Below, piece by piece: positions 1 to 8,517 of a DNA stretch of 64,000 nt (the first letter of the stretch is position 1; the number at the start of each line of letters is the position of its first letter). Made by a program: the position numbers and the translations under genes. The notes below the pieces were generated by a model. That model did no database searches. It worked only from the letters and a program-made list of their open reading frames with translations, and was not told the DNA's origin. The stretch is taken from positions 620,001 through 684,000 of the forward strand of contig CAWGJS010000001.1 in assembly GCA_963822955.1 (NCBI GenBank). The letters run 5' to 3'. The stretch comes from JAJYUU01 sp963822955. GTDB lineage: Bacteria > Actinomycetota > Actinomycetes > Streptosporangiales > Streptosporangiaceae.

Positions 1-689
1 AGTTGTGCGGCAAGAAGCCGATGCACATGCCGATGAGGATGGCGGACGCCAGGGCCGGAGCCGCCAGGGCCGAGGCGTGGATGACCTTGGCCAGCAAGTA
101 GTAATAGATGAAGAAGGACACCGCCGCGATGCAGACGATGCCGGCCGGCCAGGCCGTCCAGGCCATCGATGAAGTTCACCGCGTTGATCGTCGCGACCAC
201 GATGAGGATCGTCAGCAGGATCCGCTGATCGGTGTCGGGAATGTAGGTGTTGCCGCCCGGCAGCGGCAGCCAGCTCAGGGTCGTACCGGTGGCCACCAGG
301 ATGCCGCCGGCTGCGACCTGCCCGGCCGCCTTGGTCAGCGCGCCCATGCCCCACCGGTCGTCGATGATCCCGACCACTACCAGCAGTCCGCCCGCCAGCA
401 GCAGGCCGTTGAGCATTCCGGTGTTGGTGAAGGCGGCGTCGCGCAGCTGCGGTATCTGCTCGGAGACGAGCAGGCCGGCCGCGAGGCCGCCATACATGGC
501 GAGACCGCCCAGCGTAGCTACCGGGACGACGTGCACGTCGCGCTCTCGGGGCTGCTTCATCGCGCCGAACCGGGCAGCCACGCGGCGCACCAAGGGCGTC
601 AGAATGTAGGTGGCGGCGGCCGCCACCAGCAGCGTCAGGACGTAGTCCTTCACCGGCTCACCAGGCCAGGACAGGTTCAGCAGGACCAT
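1..689 (-). pseudogene. WecA/MraY-family undecaprenyl-phosphate sugar-1-phosphate transferase, partial and frameshifted
   Basis: The reverse strand from the ATG at 689 encodes a polytopic membrane protein that leaves the window at base 1. It shows the family's metal-binding motif IIDDRWGM and the signature INAVNFIDGLDGLA. Such enzymes transfer a sugar-1-phosphate from a UDP-sugar to undecaprenyl phosphate at the inner face of the membrane, starting cell-wall polymer synthesis. Directly after the signature, at about 142-149 in a GGCCGGCC run, the frame is lost by one extra base. The neighbouring frame then continues a sensible hydrophobic sequence (AGIVCIAAVSFFIYYYLL, then IGMCIGFLPHN). Its place downstream of tsaC is standard in actinobacteria. 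Because the gene is otherwise intact, an indel error in a GC-repeat is as likely as a true mutation. Confidence 0.8.
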
Positions 690-791
690 CACGGTAACTC
701 TAGAGCACTAGGCCGACTGCCACGGCTGATGCCCGGCGAAGTCGGGTCACGCGCTAGCCCGGCGCTGCGGCTAACTGAGCTGGCACGGGCG

Positions 792-1451
792 TCACGGCTG
801 GCCCGCGTCAGCGCCAGTGATGACGGCCGCGACCTCGCGCAGCCTGCCTAGCGAGATCGCGCCGCGGCGCAGCAGCCGGGGCTGCGGTCCGGTCATGTCG
901 AGTATGGTCGACGCCACGCCGCCGGCCACTTTGCCGCCGTCGAGGTAGACCGAGACCGCCTCGCCCAGCTGTTCCCTGGCTTCGGCCGCGGTCATCGCCG
1001 ACGGGGAGCCGGACAGGTTGGCGCTGCTGACGGCCATCGGCCCGGTCTCGCGGAGCAGGTCTAGCGCGACCGCGTCCTCTGGCATGCGGATCGCGACGGT
1101 ACCCTTTGTGTCGCCCAGGTCCCAGCTCAGCGTCCTGGCAGCCCGGCAGACGAGGGTCAGGCCGCCGGGCCAGAACTCGTCGATCAGCCGCTGCCCGTCC
1201 GGGCCCAGGTCCTCGACCAGCGCGGCGGCGGCGCGGACAGTGCCGACCAGCACCGGAGGCGGCATGTCGCGGCCGCGGCCCTTAGCCGCGAGCAGCCTGG
1301 TGACCGCGGCCGGGCTGAAAGCGTCGGCGCCGAGTCCGTACACGGTGTCGGTAGGCAGTACGACCAGTTCTCCGCGCAGGACGGCAGTGACGGCTGCGGC
1401 AAGCCCTTCGGTGCGCTGCGCATCGTCGGCGCAGTCAAACCAGGCGCTCAT
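792..1451 (-). CDS. tsaC: L-threonylcarbamoyladenylate synthase (Sua5/YwlC/YrdC family)
   Basis: A 219-residue YrdC-fold protein. It makes threonylcarbamoyl-AMP from threonine, bicarbonate and ATP, the first step of the t6A37 tRNA modification in the cytoplasm. Visible family motifs are the LPTDTVYGLG stretch near residue 32, the basic KGRGRDMPPP loop, and SSANLSG near residue 141, which lines the nucleotide pocket. The length matches the short, single-domain version without the C-terminal Sua5 extension. It begins with ATG at 1451, about 28 bp after prmC on the same strand, and is followed by the WecA-like gene. That is the usual actinobacterial order, so it is probably part of the prfA-prmC operon. 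Confidence 0.93.
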   Translation of the reverse strand: MSAWFDCADDAQRTEGLAAAVTAVLRGELVVLPTDTVYGLGADAFSPAAVTRLLAAKGRGRDMPPPVLVGTVRAAAALVEDLGPDGQRLIDEFWPGGLTLVCRAARTLSWDLGDTKGTVAIRMPEDAVALDLLRETGPMAVSSANLSGSPSAMTAAEAREQLGEAVSVYLDGGKVAGGVASTILDMTGPQPRLLRRGAISLGRLREVAAVITGADAGQP

Positions 1452-1479
1452 AGCTGATCATCCTGCCATGCCGGGACCG

Positions 1480-2343
1480 TCAGGGCAGGGCCGCAGTGAC
1501 AAAGCGGTCGCGGCCAGCAAGGTCTGCATGATTGCGGGTCTGCAGCCAGCCGCTCTCCTCGGCGAAAACCCAGTACACGGCGGTGCCCTGCTGCGCTCCA
1601 TGCTCCACAGCCACCAGCCCGCCGGGCCGCAGCAGCCGGCGTGCCGTGGCTTCGACGACCCGGACGGCGTCGAGCCCGTCGGCCCCGCCTCCCCACAGCG
1701 CCGTGGCCGGGTCGTACTCTCCGACCTCCGGAGGGACCCAGGCTCCGGCCGGGATATAGGGCGGGTTGCTGACCACCAGGTCGACGCGGCCGTCAAGGTC
1801 GCCGAGGGCGGACGCGAAATCGGCCGCGTGCAGAGTCACCCGGCCGGCCGTGTGCGGTGACGCAGCAGCGACGGTCGCGATGTTGCGCTCGGCCCACTGC
1901 CTCGCGAGCGGATCAGCTTCGACACCGTGCACCCGCGCGCGCGGTACCTCCTGGGCGATGGACAGCGCAATGGCTCCCGAGCCGGTCCCGAGATCTGCGA
2001 CAACCGGCTCGGCGACGTCCATCGCGGCCAGCTGCTCGATCGCCCACCCTGTCATGACCTCGGTCTCCTGGCGCGGCACGAAGACACCAGGACCGACGGC
2101 TAGCTCCAGGTAGCGGAAGTAGGCGTGGCCGGTGATGTGCTGCAGCGGCTCTCGCGCCTCCCGGCGCGCAACGTCGTCCCAGAAACGCGGGTCGAAATCC
2201 GCGTCCGGGACCAGGTGCAGCTCGGCCCGCGATACCGCGTGCAGGTGCGCGGCGATCAGCTCGGCGTCGGTCCGCGGCGACTCCACACCTGCCTCGGCGA
2301 GCCTCGCAGTGGCGATCGCGATCTCATCAAGCAGCAGGCTCAC
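1480..2343 (-). CDS. prmC: Peptide chain release factor N5-glutamine methyltransferase
   Basis: A 287-residue class I S-adenosylmethionine methyltransferase. It methylates the glutamine of the GGQ motif in release factors and so speeds peptide release. The SAM-binding motif ADLGTGSGAIALS lies near residue 118 and the catalytic NPPY motif, in SNPPYIPAGAW, near residue 193. The helical N-terminal region (residues 1-75) recognises the release factor. The GTG start at 2343 is only 5 bp after the prfA stop, which indicates translational coupling with its own substrate's gene. Length and motifs are normal; no defects are seen. Confidence 0.95.
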   Translation of the reverse strand: MSLLLDEIAIATARLAEAGVESPRTDAELIAAHLHAVSRAELHLVPDADFDPRFWDDVARREAREPLQHITGHAYFRYLELAVGPGVFVPRQETEVMTGWAIEQLAAMDVAEPVVADLGTGSGAIALSIAQEVPRARVHGVEADPLARQWAERNIATVAAASPHTAGRVTLHAADFASALGDLDGRVDLVVSNPPYIPAGAWVPPEVGEYDPATALWGGGADGLDAVRVVEATARRLLRPGGLVAVEHGAQQGTAVYWVFAEESGWLQTRNHADLAGRDRFVTAALP

Positions 2344-2348
2344 GCGAC

Positions 2349-3413
2349 TCAGCTGCCGTCAGAACCGGCGATCTTCTCCGCCCGGTCGGCCTCGACCAGC
2401 GCCGTGATCACAGCATTCAGGTCCCCGTCAATCACCTGATCCAGGTTGTAAGCCTTGAACCCGACCCGGTGATCGGAGATCCGGTTCTCCGGGAAGTTGT
2501 AGGTGCGCACTCGCTGCGACCGGTCCACAGTCGCCACCTGACTGCGCCGGTCAGCGGACGCCTGCGCGTCGGCCTCCTCCTGAGCTACAGCCAGCAGCCG
2601 TGCCCGTAGCACGCGCATCGCCTGCTCCTTGTTCTGGAGCTGGCTCTTCTCGTTCTGGCAGGAGACGACCACGCCGGTCGGCAGGTGAGTGATCCGGACG
2701 GCCGAGTCCGTCGTGTTCACGCTCTGCCCGCCAGGGCCCGACGAGCGGAAGACGTCGATCTTCAAGTCGGCAGGATCGATGGTCACATCGATCGGATCAG
2801 CCTCCGGCAGCACCAGCACCCCGGCGGCCGAGGTGTGAATCCGGCCCTGTGACTCGGTTGCCGGGACCCGCTGAACCCGGTGAACGCCGCCCTCGTACTT
2901 CAGCTGGGACCAGGCTCCGGTATCACCGCGCGCTTTGACCGCAACCGTGACGTCCTTGTAGCCGCCGAGGCCCGTCATCGTGGAATCGAGCACCTCGGTC
3001 TTCCAGCCGCGCCGCTCGGCGAACCGCAGATACATCCGTAGCAGGTCCCCGGCAAACAGAGCCGATTCCTCGCCGCCCTCCCCCGCCTTGACCTCCAGGA
3101 TGACGTCCTTGTCGTCGTTGGGGTCGCGGGGCACGAGCAGCTCGGCGATGTGGCGCTCGATCTCCTCGCGCCGCGCCGCAAACTGCTGGGCCTCGGTCGC
3201 GAACCCGGCGTCCTCGGACGCCAGTTCGCGTGCAGTAGCCTCGTCCGCCTGGGTCTGCTGCCAGTCGGCGTAGGCGTGGACGATCGGAGTGAGCTCGCCG
3301 TACCGGCGGCTCAGCGTCCGGGCCCGGTCCGGGTCGGTGTGGATGGCCGGATCCGAGAGATCCAGCTCAAGCTGCGCATGCTCGGCAGCGAGATCGGCAA
3401 GCCGCTCAAACAC
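2349..3413 (-). CDS. prfA: Peptide chain release factor 1
   Basis: Class I release factor of 354 residues that reads UAA and UAG and triggers peptidyl-tRNA hydrolysis on the ribosome. The codon-recognition tripeptide PAT lies in VQRVPATESQGRIH and the catalytic GGQ in SSGPGGQSVNTTDSAVR; both are intact, and the PAT identifies RF1 rather than RF2. The GTG start at 3413 is chosen because a strong GGGAGG Shine-Dalgarno sequence stands 6 nt upstream. prmC follows after 5 bp. Upstream, the rpmE-prfA gap holds a long hairpin (3457-3490), so prfA may be only partly cotranscribed with rpmE. Confidence 0.96.
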   Translation of the reverse strand: MFERLADLAAEHAQLELDLSDPAIHTDPDRARTLSRRYGELTPIVHAYADWQQTQADEATARELASEDAGFATEAQQFAARREEIERHIAELLVPRDPNDDKDVILEVKAGEGGEESALFAGDLLRMYLRFAERRGWKTEVLDSTMTGLGGYKDVTVAVKARGDTGAWSQLKYEGGVHRVQRVPATESQGRIHTSAAGVLVLPEADPIDVTIDPADLKIDVFRSSGPGGQSVNTTDSAVRITHLPTGVVVSCQNEKSQLQNKEQAMRVLRARLLAVAQEEADAQASADRRSQVATVDRSQRVRTYNFPENRISDHRVGFKAYNLDQVIDGDLNAVITALVEADRAEKIAGSDGS

Positions 3414-3456
3414 TGCTTACCTCCCTCAGGGTGCTGGTGACGGCTGGACAGGCTGA

Positions 3457-3490
3457 ACGTTCCCTTCCGGAATCGCCCGGAAGGGAACGT
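3457..3490 (-). terminator. Perfect 14-bp inverted repeat after rpmE
   Basis: Arms 3457-3470 and 3477-3490 are exact reverse complements (14 bp) around a 6-nt loop. The hairpin begins 12 bp after the rpmE stop codon and lies 44 bp before the prfA start, on the strand both use. No U-tract follows, as is common for actinobacterial terminators. It could be a full terminator or an attenuating/processing hairpin that uncouples rpmE from prfA levels. Confidence 0.7.
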
Positions 3491-3501
3491 GGTGGCCTTA
3501 G

Positions 3502-3723
3502 CTACTTGCTGTCAGCAGTCTTCTTGCCGAACCGGCGCTCGAACCTGGCGACGCGCCCGCCGGTGTCGAGAATCTTCTGCTTGCCCGTGTAGAACGGGTG
3601 GCAGCTCGAGCAGACGTCGGCGTGGATCACGCCGTTCTTAGCGGTGCTGCGCGTCGTAAACGTGCTACCGCAGCTGCAGATCACCGTGGTGTCCACATAC
3701 TCCGGGTGAATTCCGGACTTCAT
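3502..3723 (-). CDS. rpmE: 50S ribosomal protein L31, zinc-binding form
   Basis: A 73-residue ribosomal protein starting MKSGIHPEYV. Cysteines 16, 18, 38 and 41 (CSC and CSSC pairs) form the zinc site of the C+ type of L31, the version normally replaced by a cysteine-free paralogue under zinc limitation. The ATG at 3723 is preceded by AGGAG at a 7-nt spacing, so an upstream in-frame extension to 3858 is rejected. It lies between rho and prfA as in most actinobacteria. Confidence 0.96.
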   Translation of the reverse strand: MKSGIHPEYVDTTVICSCGSTFTTRSTAKNGVIHADVCSSCHPFYTGKQKILDTGGRVARFERRFGKKTADSK

Positions 3724-3876
3724 TACTACTCCTGGTTCCCGCGGCCGCCGGGTCGCCAGCAGTGCTGGCTGCGTGCCAGCGGCCTGCTTAGTGGCGTGAA
3801 CCGGAACCGCATTCGTATGGCTTACCAGTGTGCCAGAGCCGCCAACGCGGCGAGGCATCCCGGCATTCCCGCGGGC

Positions 3877-6111
3877 TTAGGCTCCCGCAGTGGTCTTCTG
3901 CACGTGCAGCAGGAACTCTGCGTTGCTCTTCGTGCCCTTCATCCGGTCCATGAGCACCTCGAGCGCCTGCTGCGCCTCCAGCGCGTGCAACACGCGGCGA
4001 AGCTGCCAGACGATCTTGAGTTCCTCCGGCGACATCAGCAGCTCTTCCTTCCGGGTGCCGGACGCGTCCACGTCCACCGCCGGGAAGATCCGCTTGTCGG
4101 ATAGATCGCGGCGCAGCCGCAGCTCCATGTTGCCGGTGCCCTTGAACTCCTCGAAGATCACCTCGTCAGCGCGCGAGCCGGTCTCGATCAGCGCCGTCGC
4201 CAGGATCGTGAGCGAGCCGCCGTGCTCGATGTTGCGGGCCGCACCAAAGAACCGCTTCGGCGGGTACAGCGCGGTCGAGTCGACGCCACCCGACATGATC
4301 CGGCCGCTGGCCGGCGCGGCCAGGTTGTAGGCACGGCCGAGCCGGGTGATTGAGTCCAGCAGCACGACCACGTCGTGGCCCATTTCGACCAGGCGCTTAG
4401 CCCGCTCGATGGCCAGCTCCGACACTGTGGTGTGGTCCTCAGCCGGCCGGTCAAAGGTCGAGTGGATTACCTCGCCCTTGACCGTGCGCTGCATGTCGGT
4501 GACTTCCTCGGGCCGCTCATCGACGAGGACGACCATGAGGTGGCACTCGGGGTTGTTCTTGGTGATCGCGTTCGCGATTGCCTGCAGAATCATCGTCTTG
4601 CCGGCCTTCGGCGGCGACACGATCAGCCCGCGCTGGCCCTTGCCGATGGGGCTGATCAGGTCCATGATCCGCGTGGTCATGTTGCCGGGTTCGGACTCCA
4701 GCCTGAGGCGCTCCTGCGGGTAGAGCGGCACGAGCTTATTGAACTCAGGGCGGGTCTTGGCCTGCTCCGGGTCCAGTCCGTTGATCTTGTCAAGGCGGAC
4801 CAGCGCGTTGAACTTCTCCCGGCGCTCCCCCTCGCGCGGCTGCCGGATCGAGCCCTCGATCACGTCGCCCTTGCGCAGGCCGTAGCGGCGGACCTGGGAC
4901 AGCGAGACGTACACGTCATTCGCGCCAGGCAGGTAGCCGGTGGTCCGCACGAAGCCGTAGTTATCGAGCACGTCCAGGATGCCGGCAATCGGGATCAGCA
5001 CGTCATCCTCGCTGATCACCGGCTCGGCCTCGTTCCCGCCTGCGCCGCGCTCGCGGCGCCTGTTGCCGCTGTTGCGGTTGCGGAACCGGTCCCGGCTGCG
5101 CCGGCTCCCGCCGTCCCGGTCGTCGTCGTTCCGGCCGTTCTGGTCCCGGCCGCCACCCTGATCGCGGCCGTTCTGCTGCTCGCGATTGCCCTGGTCGCGG
5201 CCACTCTGCTGCTCGCGGCCGCCCTGATCGCGGCCGTTCTGCTGCTCGCGATTGCCCTGGTCGCGGCCACCCTGGTCGCGCTGCTCCCGACTGGCCTGGC
5301 CGACCTCGCGGTCCTGCCCGTCGCTGGCCGCGCGGGGCTGCTCCCCTGCATCGTCGCGACGCGGGCTGGACCTGCGCCGGCGCTGGCCGTCGCCGGCCTG
5401 CTGGGCCTCGTCTCGCGGAGTACCGTTCATGGCAGTACCGCTCGCGCCGCTGCCGCGGGCGTTCCTTGCGCTCGCACCGCCAGTTGATGCGGTGCTGGCT
5501 GACGCACCGCCCGCCTCGGCACCGCCGATCCCGGCGTGAGCCGCCTGCGACTCCCCGATACCTGTCGCACTCGTGCCGCCCAGCCCGGGCTGTGTCGATG
5601 TCTGTGATTCCATGGCGTCCTGCTCGAAGGTGCGGTCAGCGCCGGCTCCCGCAGGCGATCGCCGCTGGACTGATCTGTCAGAAGTCTCGATGTGACGGGC
5701 CGCTGGCTCGTCGTCGTGGGCTACGGCCGCGCGAACGCCGCCGTCCCTGCCAGCGGGGCTAGCCTCCCCAGATCCCCCGCCTTGCCGTCTCTCCTCGATC
5801 GCCGCGATGAGCTGACTCTTGCGCATCCTCGCGGTTCCGGTGATGCCGATCGACTGCGCGACTTGCTGAAGCTCGGGCAACAGCATCGCCGACAGTCCCC
5901 TGGCCTGGCCGCTGGTCCGGGCGGGGGAACCGGCGCTGGCAGTGTCGCTGCCTGTGGCGGTGTCAACGGCATCCGGCCAGGAGCGTACCGCGCCGGCCGG
6001 GGCGCGGGAAGTCCCCGCCGAGTCCGCCACGCTCGCCGCCCGACCGGCTGACCCGGACAGGCCGGCAGAATCCCCGTTCTCGGCAGAGAACAGGTCCAAG
6101 GTTTCGCTCAC
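3877..6111 (-). CDS. rho: Transcription termination factor Rho
   Basis: Hexameric RNA-dependent ATPase that terminates transcription. An N-terminal SAP-like Rho_N segment (LLPELQQVAQSIGI) comes first. A long low-complexity insert rich in Arg, Gln, Gly, Asn and Asp follows, which is typical of actinobacterial Rho. Then come the cold-shock RNA-binding domain (ILDVLDNYGFVRTTGYLPG) and the RecA-like motor with Walker A SPPKAGKT and Walker B VVVLLDSITRLGRAYN. The GTG at 6111 has GGAAGGA six bases upstream and gives 744 residues; a GTG at 6186 would add 25 residues without a good ribosome site. The insert is encoded by a 66-bp tandem repeat (5156-5270). Confidence 0.96.
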   Translation of the reverse strand: MSETLDLFSAENGDSAGLSGSAGRAASVADSAGTSRAPAGAVRSWPDAVDTATGSDTASAGSPARTSGQARGLSAMLLPELQQVAQSIGITGTARMRKSQLIAAIEERRQGGGSGEASPAGRDGGVRAAVAHDDEPAARHIETSDRSVQRRSPAGAGADRTFEQDAMESQTSTQPGLGGTSATGIGESQAAHAGIGGAEAGGASASTASTGGASARNARGSGASGTAMNGTPRDEAQQAGDGQRRRRSSPRRDDAGEQPRAASDGQDREVGQASREQRDQGGRDQGNREQQNGRDQGGREQQSGRDQGNREQQNGRDQGGGRDQNGRNDDDRDGGSRRSRDRFRNRNSGNRRRERGAGGNEAEPVISEDDVLIPIAGILDVLDNYGFVRTTGYLPGANDVYVSLSQVRRYGLRKGDVIEGSIRQPREGERREKFNALVRLDKINGLDPEQAKTRPEFNKLVPLYPQERLRLESEPGNMTTRIMDLISPIGKGQRGLIVSPPKAGKTMILQAIANAITKNNPECHLMVVLVDERPEEVTDMQRTVKGEVIHSTFDRPAEDHTTVSELAIERAKRLVEMGHDVVVLLDSITRLGRAYNLAAPASGRIMSGGVDSTALYPPKRFFGAARNIEHGGSLTILATALIETGSRADEVIFEEFKGTGNMELRLRRDLSDKRIFPAVDVDASGTRKEELLMSPEELKIVWQLRRVLHALEAQQALEVLMDRMKGTKSNAEFLLHVQKTTAGA
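5156..5270. repeat. 66-bp-period tandem repeat inside rho
   Basis: Bases 5156-5204 recur exactly at 5222-5270, a 49-bp identity with a 66-bp period. On the coding strand it writes the DQG/NREQQ/NGRDQGG repeats of the disordered Rho insert. Such repeats change length by slippage or unequal recombination, so the copy number may vary between strains or be miscounted in assemblies. Confidence 0.85.
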
Positions 6112-6186
6112 AAGGGGTCCTTCCCAGGGTGCGGGATACGGCTGCACGTGCGGCGCGCTGCCCGCTGTCGTGTTGCTATCTGCCAC

Positions 6187-6728
6187 CGCTGACCGCTAGC
6201 GCCAGAGCTAGCAGGCCATCCCAATCGCGGCTGTGTGCCGCATGGGTCCTCGCTGACCAGGTCCTTGGCTAGGGCCGGGCAAACCAGGAAGTCCCGCGGT
6301 GGGCAGATGAATGTCGAGATCGCACGCCGCCGAGCGCTCGGAAGACATTCGGAGGGAGTACGAACGAGCACCTGTCCCCAGTGCGGGGCGTCTGGTGCAG
6401 CACCTAGCTTAACACCAACATGACCCACGGCATTCCTTTGGCAGTGGACGTGCTGCCAGCGGCGCTGCATCCGGCCGGAAACGACCCGGCAGGATAGTGG
6501 TGCGCCCGCAGGTACGCTCACGCCGCTGGCATGCTGGCAGAGGGACCTGACGTGAGCCTGAACTGGGCACGTCCTGGGGGGCTTACAAGCCATGCGGTAC
6601 CCGTTTCGATGGCGCCTCAATCACTTCGGAGCACTGGAAACCCCCGGCATAGATCGTGATGACCCGCGAACCTACTTCAACCTCGTCATTCTCATAAGCC
6701 TCCCGATCGGGACACGCCGATCAGGTGG
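6187..6728. other. Intergenic region between nrtL and rho, no gene seen
   Basis: About 540 bp with only short, unconvincing reading frames on either strand. It presumably contains the rho promoter and leader. In many actinobacteria the threonine operon (hom, thrC, thrB) or lysA occupies this place; none of those genes is recognisable here. Confidence 0.5.
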
Positions 6729-7799
6729 TTACAGCCGTTCCGCGGCGGTGATCCCGGTCAGAGCGAGCCCAGCGGCCAGCGCAGCGGCCACCGCACCGGC
6801 CAGCAGCAGCCGGGCGCTGACAACCTGCGGCTCCCTGGTGGCGGTGTGGCCACCGAACGGCAGCGCTGGAGCCGCCTGCCGGCATGCCAGCCACGCCGCG
6901 CTGAGGTTTTCCAGGTACCGGGGCAGCTCGTCCGGCCGCCCACGGCGGGCGGCTGCCGCCACCCGGACCGGCAGGAACGAGAGCAGGCCGAGCATCGCCC
7001 GCTCGGCCGGGGAGCTGAGCAGGTCGCCAGCACGCTCCCCAGGGTTGGGCGTGTCCAGCCTCAGGTCACCCGCCCAGCGCAGGGCAGAGACAGAGGCGAC
7101 GTGCGCTTCCTGCACCGGGTAGAGCGGATCGGCCGTCCGCACTGCGGGCCGGACGGTACGGGACAGGCGTGCCGCGTCTCCCGGCAGTGTCCTGGCCAGC
7201 CGGTAACGCACCGAGTCGACGCCGAAGTAGGCGACTGCCGCGCGCACGGGCGACCGAGGCAAACGGGCGGGCAGTTCCGGGGTGCTACCACGTTCCCGGT
7301 CGGAAATGACTGTGGCAGAGGCGCCGGCGGCCTGGGCCAGCCGGCTGGTCATGGCATCGGCCTGCTGCTGCCAGGCCTGCTGCCAGCCGACCGCGGCGGC
7401 TAGGTCAGGCCAGGGCCGGAGAGTAGCAGTGGCGGCACTCAGGATCGAGCTCTGCGCGCAGGTCAGGCCGGCCATCGCCATCCGAGCGGCCGAGCCTGCC
7501 TGGGCGTGCGGCGTCACGGTCACGGTGAGGTAGCCGTCGCCGGATGGGCTGGCCGCATCGATCCACGGCTGGGCTCGCAGCCGTTCCGCCAGCGCGGCAG
7601 CGAGCCAGACCGGGGCGACCGCGCTGAGCTTGCCTATCTCGAAGGTCACCGCGGTGGCGTAGGAGGCAGGGTTGCCGTCAGGCGCAGGCCGCCAGGTTCC
7701 GGCCAGGGTGACCTGCGACCCGACCGACGGAAGCATGCCTGCCGCGACGAGCGCGGCAACTGACGCGGCCAGCTCCCGGTCGAGATCGGCGATGATCAC
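6729..7799 (-). CDS. nrtL: ArgS-related anticodon-binding protein, NrtL type
   Basis: A 356-residue protein resembling the C-terminal DALR anticodon-binding domain of arginyl-tRNA synthetase, without the HIGH/KMSKS catalytic domain. The recognisable part is residues 185-345: VRAAVAYFGVDSVRYRLAR, then YPVQEAHVASVSALRWAG and a helical end with YLENLSAAWLACR. That matches the DALR helical bundle that grips tRNA-Arg. The function is unknown; binding tRNA is an inference from the fold. It starts with GTG at 7799, just downstream of a response-regulator gene. A tRNA-Arg gene lies about 550 bp away on the other strand, a suggestive but unproven link. Confidence 0.75.
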   Translation of the reverse strand: MIIADLDRELAASVAALVAAGMLPSVGSQVTLAGTWRPAPDGNPASYATAVTFEIGKLSAVAPVWLAAALAERLRAQPWIDAASPSGDGYLTVTVTPHAQAGSAARMAMAGLTCAQSSILSAATATLRPWPDLAAAVGWQQAWQQQADAMTSRLAQAAGASATVISDRERGSTPELPARLPRSPVRAAVAYFGVDSVRYRLARTLPGDAARLSRTVRPAVRTADPLYPVQEAHVASVSALRWAGDLRLDTPNPGERAGDLLSSPAERAMLGLLSFLPVRVAAAARRGRPDELPRYLENLSAAWLACRQAAPALPFGGHTATREPQVVSARLLLAGAVAAALAAGLALTGITAAERL

Positions 7800-7831
7800 C
7801 TGCCCAGGCTACGGCGGAGCGGCCGGGTCGC

Positions 7832-8230
7832 CTACCGGTCGGAGGCGCTGCTAGACGCGCCGGCTAGCTCGCGGACCACCCTGATCATCTCGGCCGGATC
7901 GAACGGCTTGGTGAGGTAGGCGTCGACGCCGATCTGGCGGCCCCGGTCACGGTCGTCCCCCTGGGCCCGCGCTGTGATCAGCACGACCTTGATGCCTGCC
8001 GTGGCGGGGTTCCTGCGGAGCTGTGTGGCCGTCACCCAGCCGTCCAGCCGCGGCATCATGACATCCAGGGTGATCACGTCCGGCTGGACATCGGCGACCT
8101 TGTCTATGCAGTCCTGACCGTCCACCGCTGTTACCACGTCAAATCCCTCGAGCGTGAGATTGACGGCGATGAGCTGGCGGATGACTTCATCGTCATCGAC
8201 GACCAGCACACGGCCAAGTCCCTGGGTCAC
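7832..8230 (-). CDS. Single-domain response regulator (CheY-like)
   Basis: A 132-residue stand-alone receiver domain with no output domain. The acidic pair in VVDDDEVIR, the phospho-acceptor aspartate in VITLDVMMPRLDG, the switch threonine in LITARAQ and the conserved lysine in LTKPFDP are all present, so it should be phosphorylatable. It starts with GTG at 8230 and ends 33 bp before nrtL on the same strand, suggesting one transcript. No histidine kinase is encoded nearby. Linkage of this receiver to nrtL recurs in actinobacteria from general knowledge; its partner is not known to me. Confidence 0.9.
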   Translation of the reverse strand: MTQGLGRVLVVDDDEVIRQLIAVNLTLEGFDVVTAVDGQDCIDKVADVQPDVITLDVMMPRLDGWVTATQLRRNPATAGIKVVLITARAQGDDRDRGRQIGVDAYLTKPFDPAEMIRVVRELAGASSSASDR

Positions 8231-8351
8231 GGCGCGAGGTTATCGGCTCCGGCCGACTCGCGCTCGCAGATCGGCCTCGTGTCCGGGGTTCGGTGCTGCT
8301 GATACGCTTGCTCCGGCTAGCAGGCGTCGTCATGTTGTCCGCTGTGCGCCA

Positions 8352-8423
8352 GCCCCCATAGCTCAGGGGATAGAGCAACGGCCTCCGGAGCCGTGTGCGC
8401 AGGTTCGAATCCTGCTGGGGGCG
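8352..8423 (+). tRNA. tRNA-Arg (anticodon CCG)
   Basis: A complete class I cloverleaf. The acceptor GCCCCCA pairs with TGGGGGC, the D stem is GCTC/GAGC, the anticodon stem ACGGC/GCCGT encloses loop CTCCGGA with anticodon CCG (reads CGG), and the T stem GCAGG/CCTGC encloses TTCGAAT. The discriminator is G and CCA is not encoded. Its 3' half, from the anticodon loop onward, recurs four more times up to 30656. That marks this gene as the target of repeated site-specific integration, with the functional gene kept intact on the left. Confidence 0.95.
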
Positions 8424-8425
8424 CA
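8383..8425 (+). repeat. att-like repeat copy 1 (inside intact tRNA-Arg)
   Basis: Reference copy, running from the anticodon loop CTCCGGA through the T arm and acceptor to GCGCA. It is followed by TTTTTCGAA, which also follows other copies. Confidence 0.8.
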
Positions 8426-8457
8426 TTTTTCGAATTCTCAATCGGATGAGGTGCGTT

Positions 8458-8484
8458 AACGGCTCGAAAGGCCGTGTGCGCAGG
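8458..8484 (+). repeat. Secondary tRNA anticodon-arm-like repeat
   Basis: About 35 bp after the tRNA, 6 bases (AACGGC) and then 13 bases (CCGTGTGCGCAGG) match the tRNA anticodon stem and variable region, around a changed 8-base loop. A similar element follows the repeat copy at 27490 (27564-27588), and a shorter one follows 9901 (9974-9988). The duplicated unit is therefore longer than the tRNA 3' half alone. Confidence 0.55.
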
Positions 8485-8517
8485 CATGGTGGCCGCTGAG
8501 CAGCTACGGAAGCGGGC

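Noticed and set aside
4375..5487. A 370-residue plus-strand frame opposite rho, with repeated hydrophobic-looking AVLLLAIALVAA segments
   Set aside because: It is the complement of the Gln/Arg/Gly repeat region of rho; rho has clear motifs in its own frame and a ribosome site. The hydrophobic runs are a by-product of the repeat composition.
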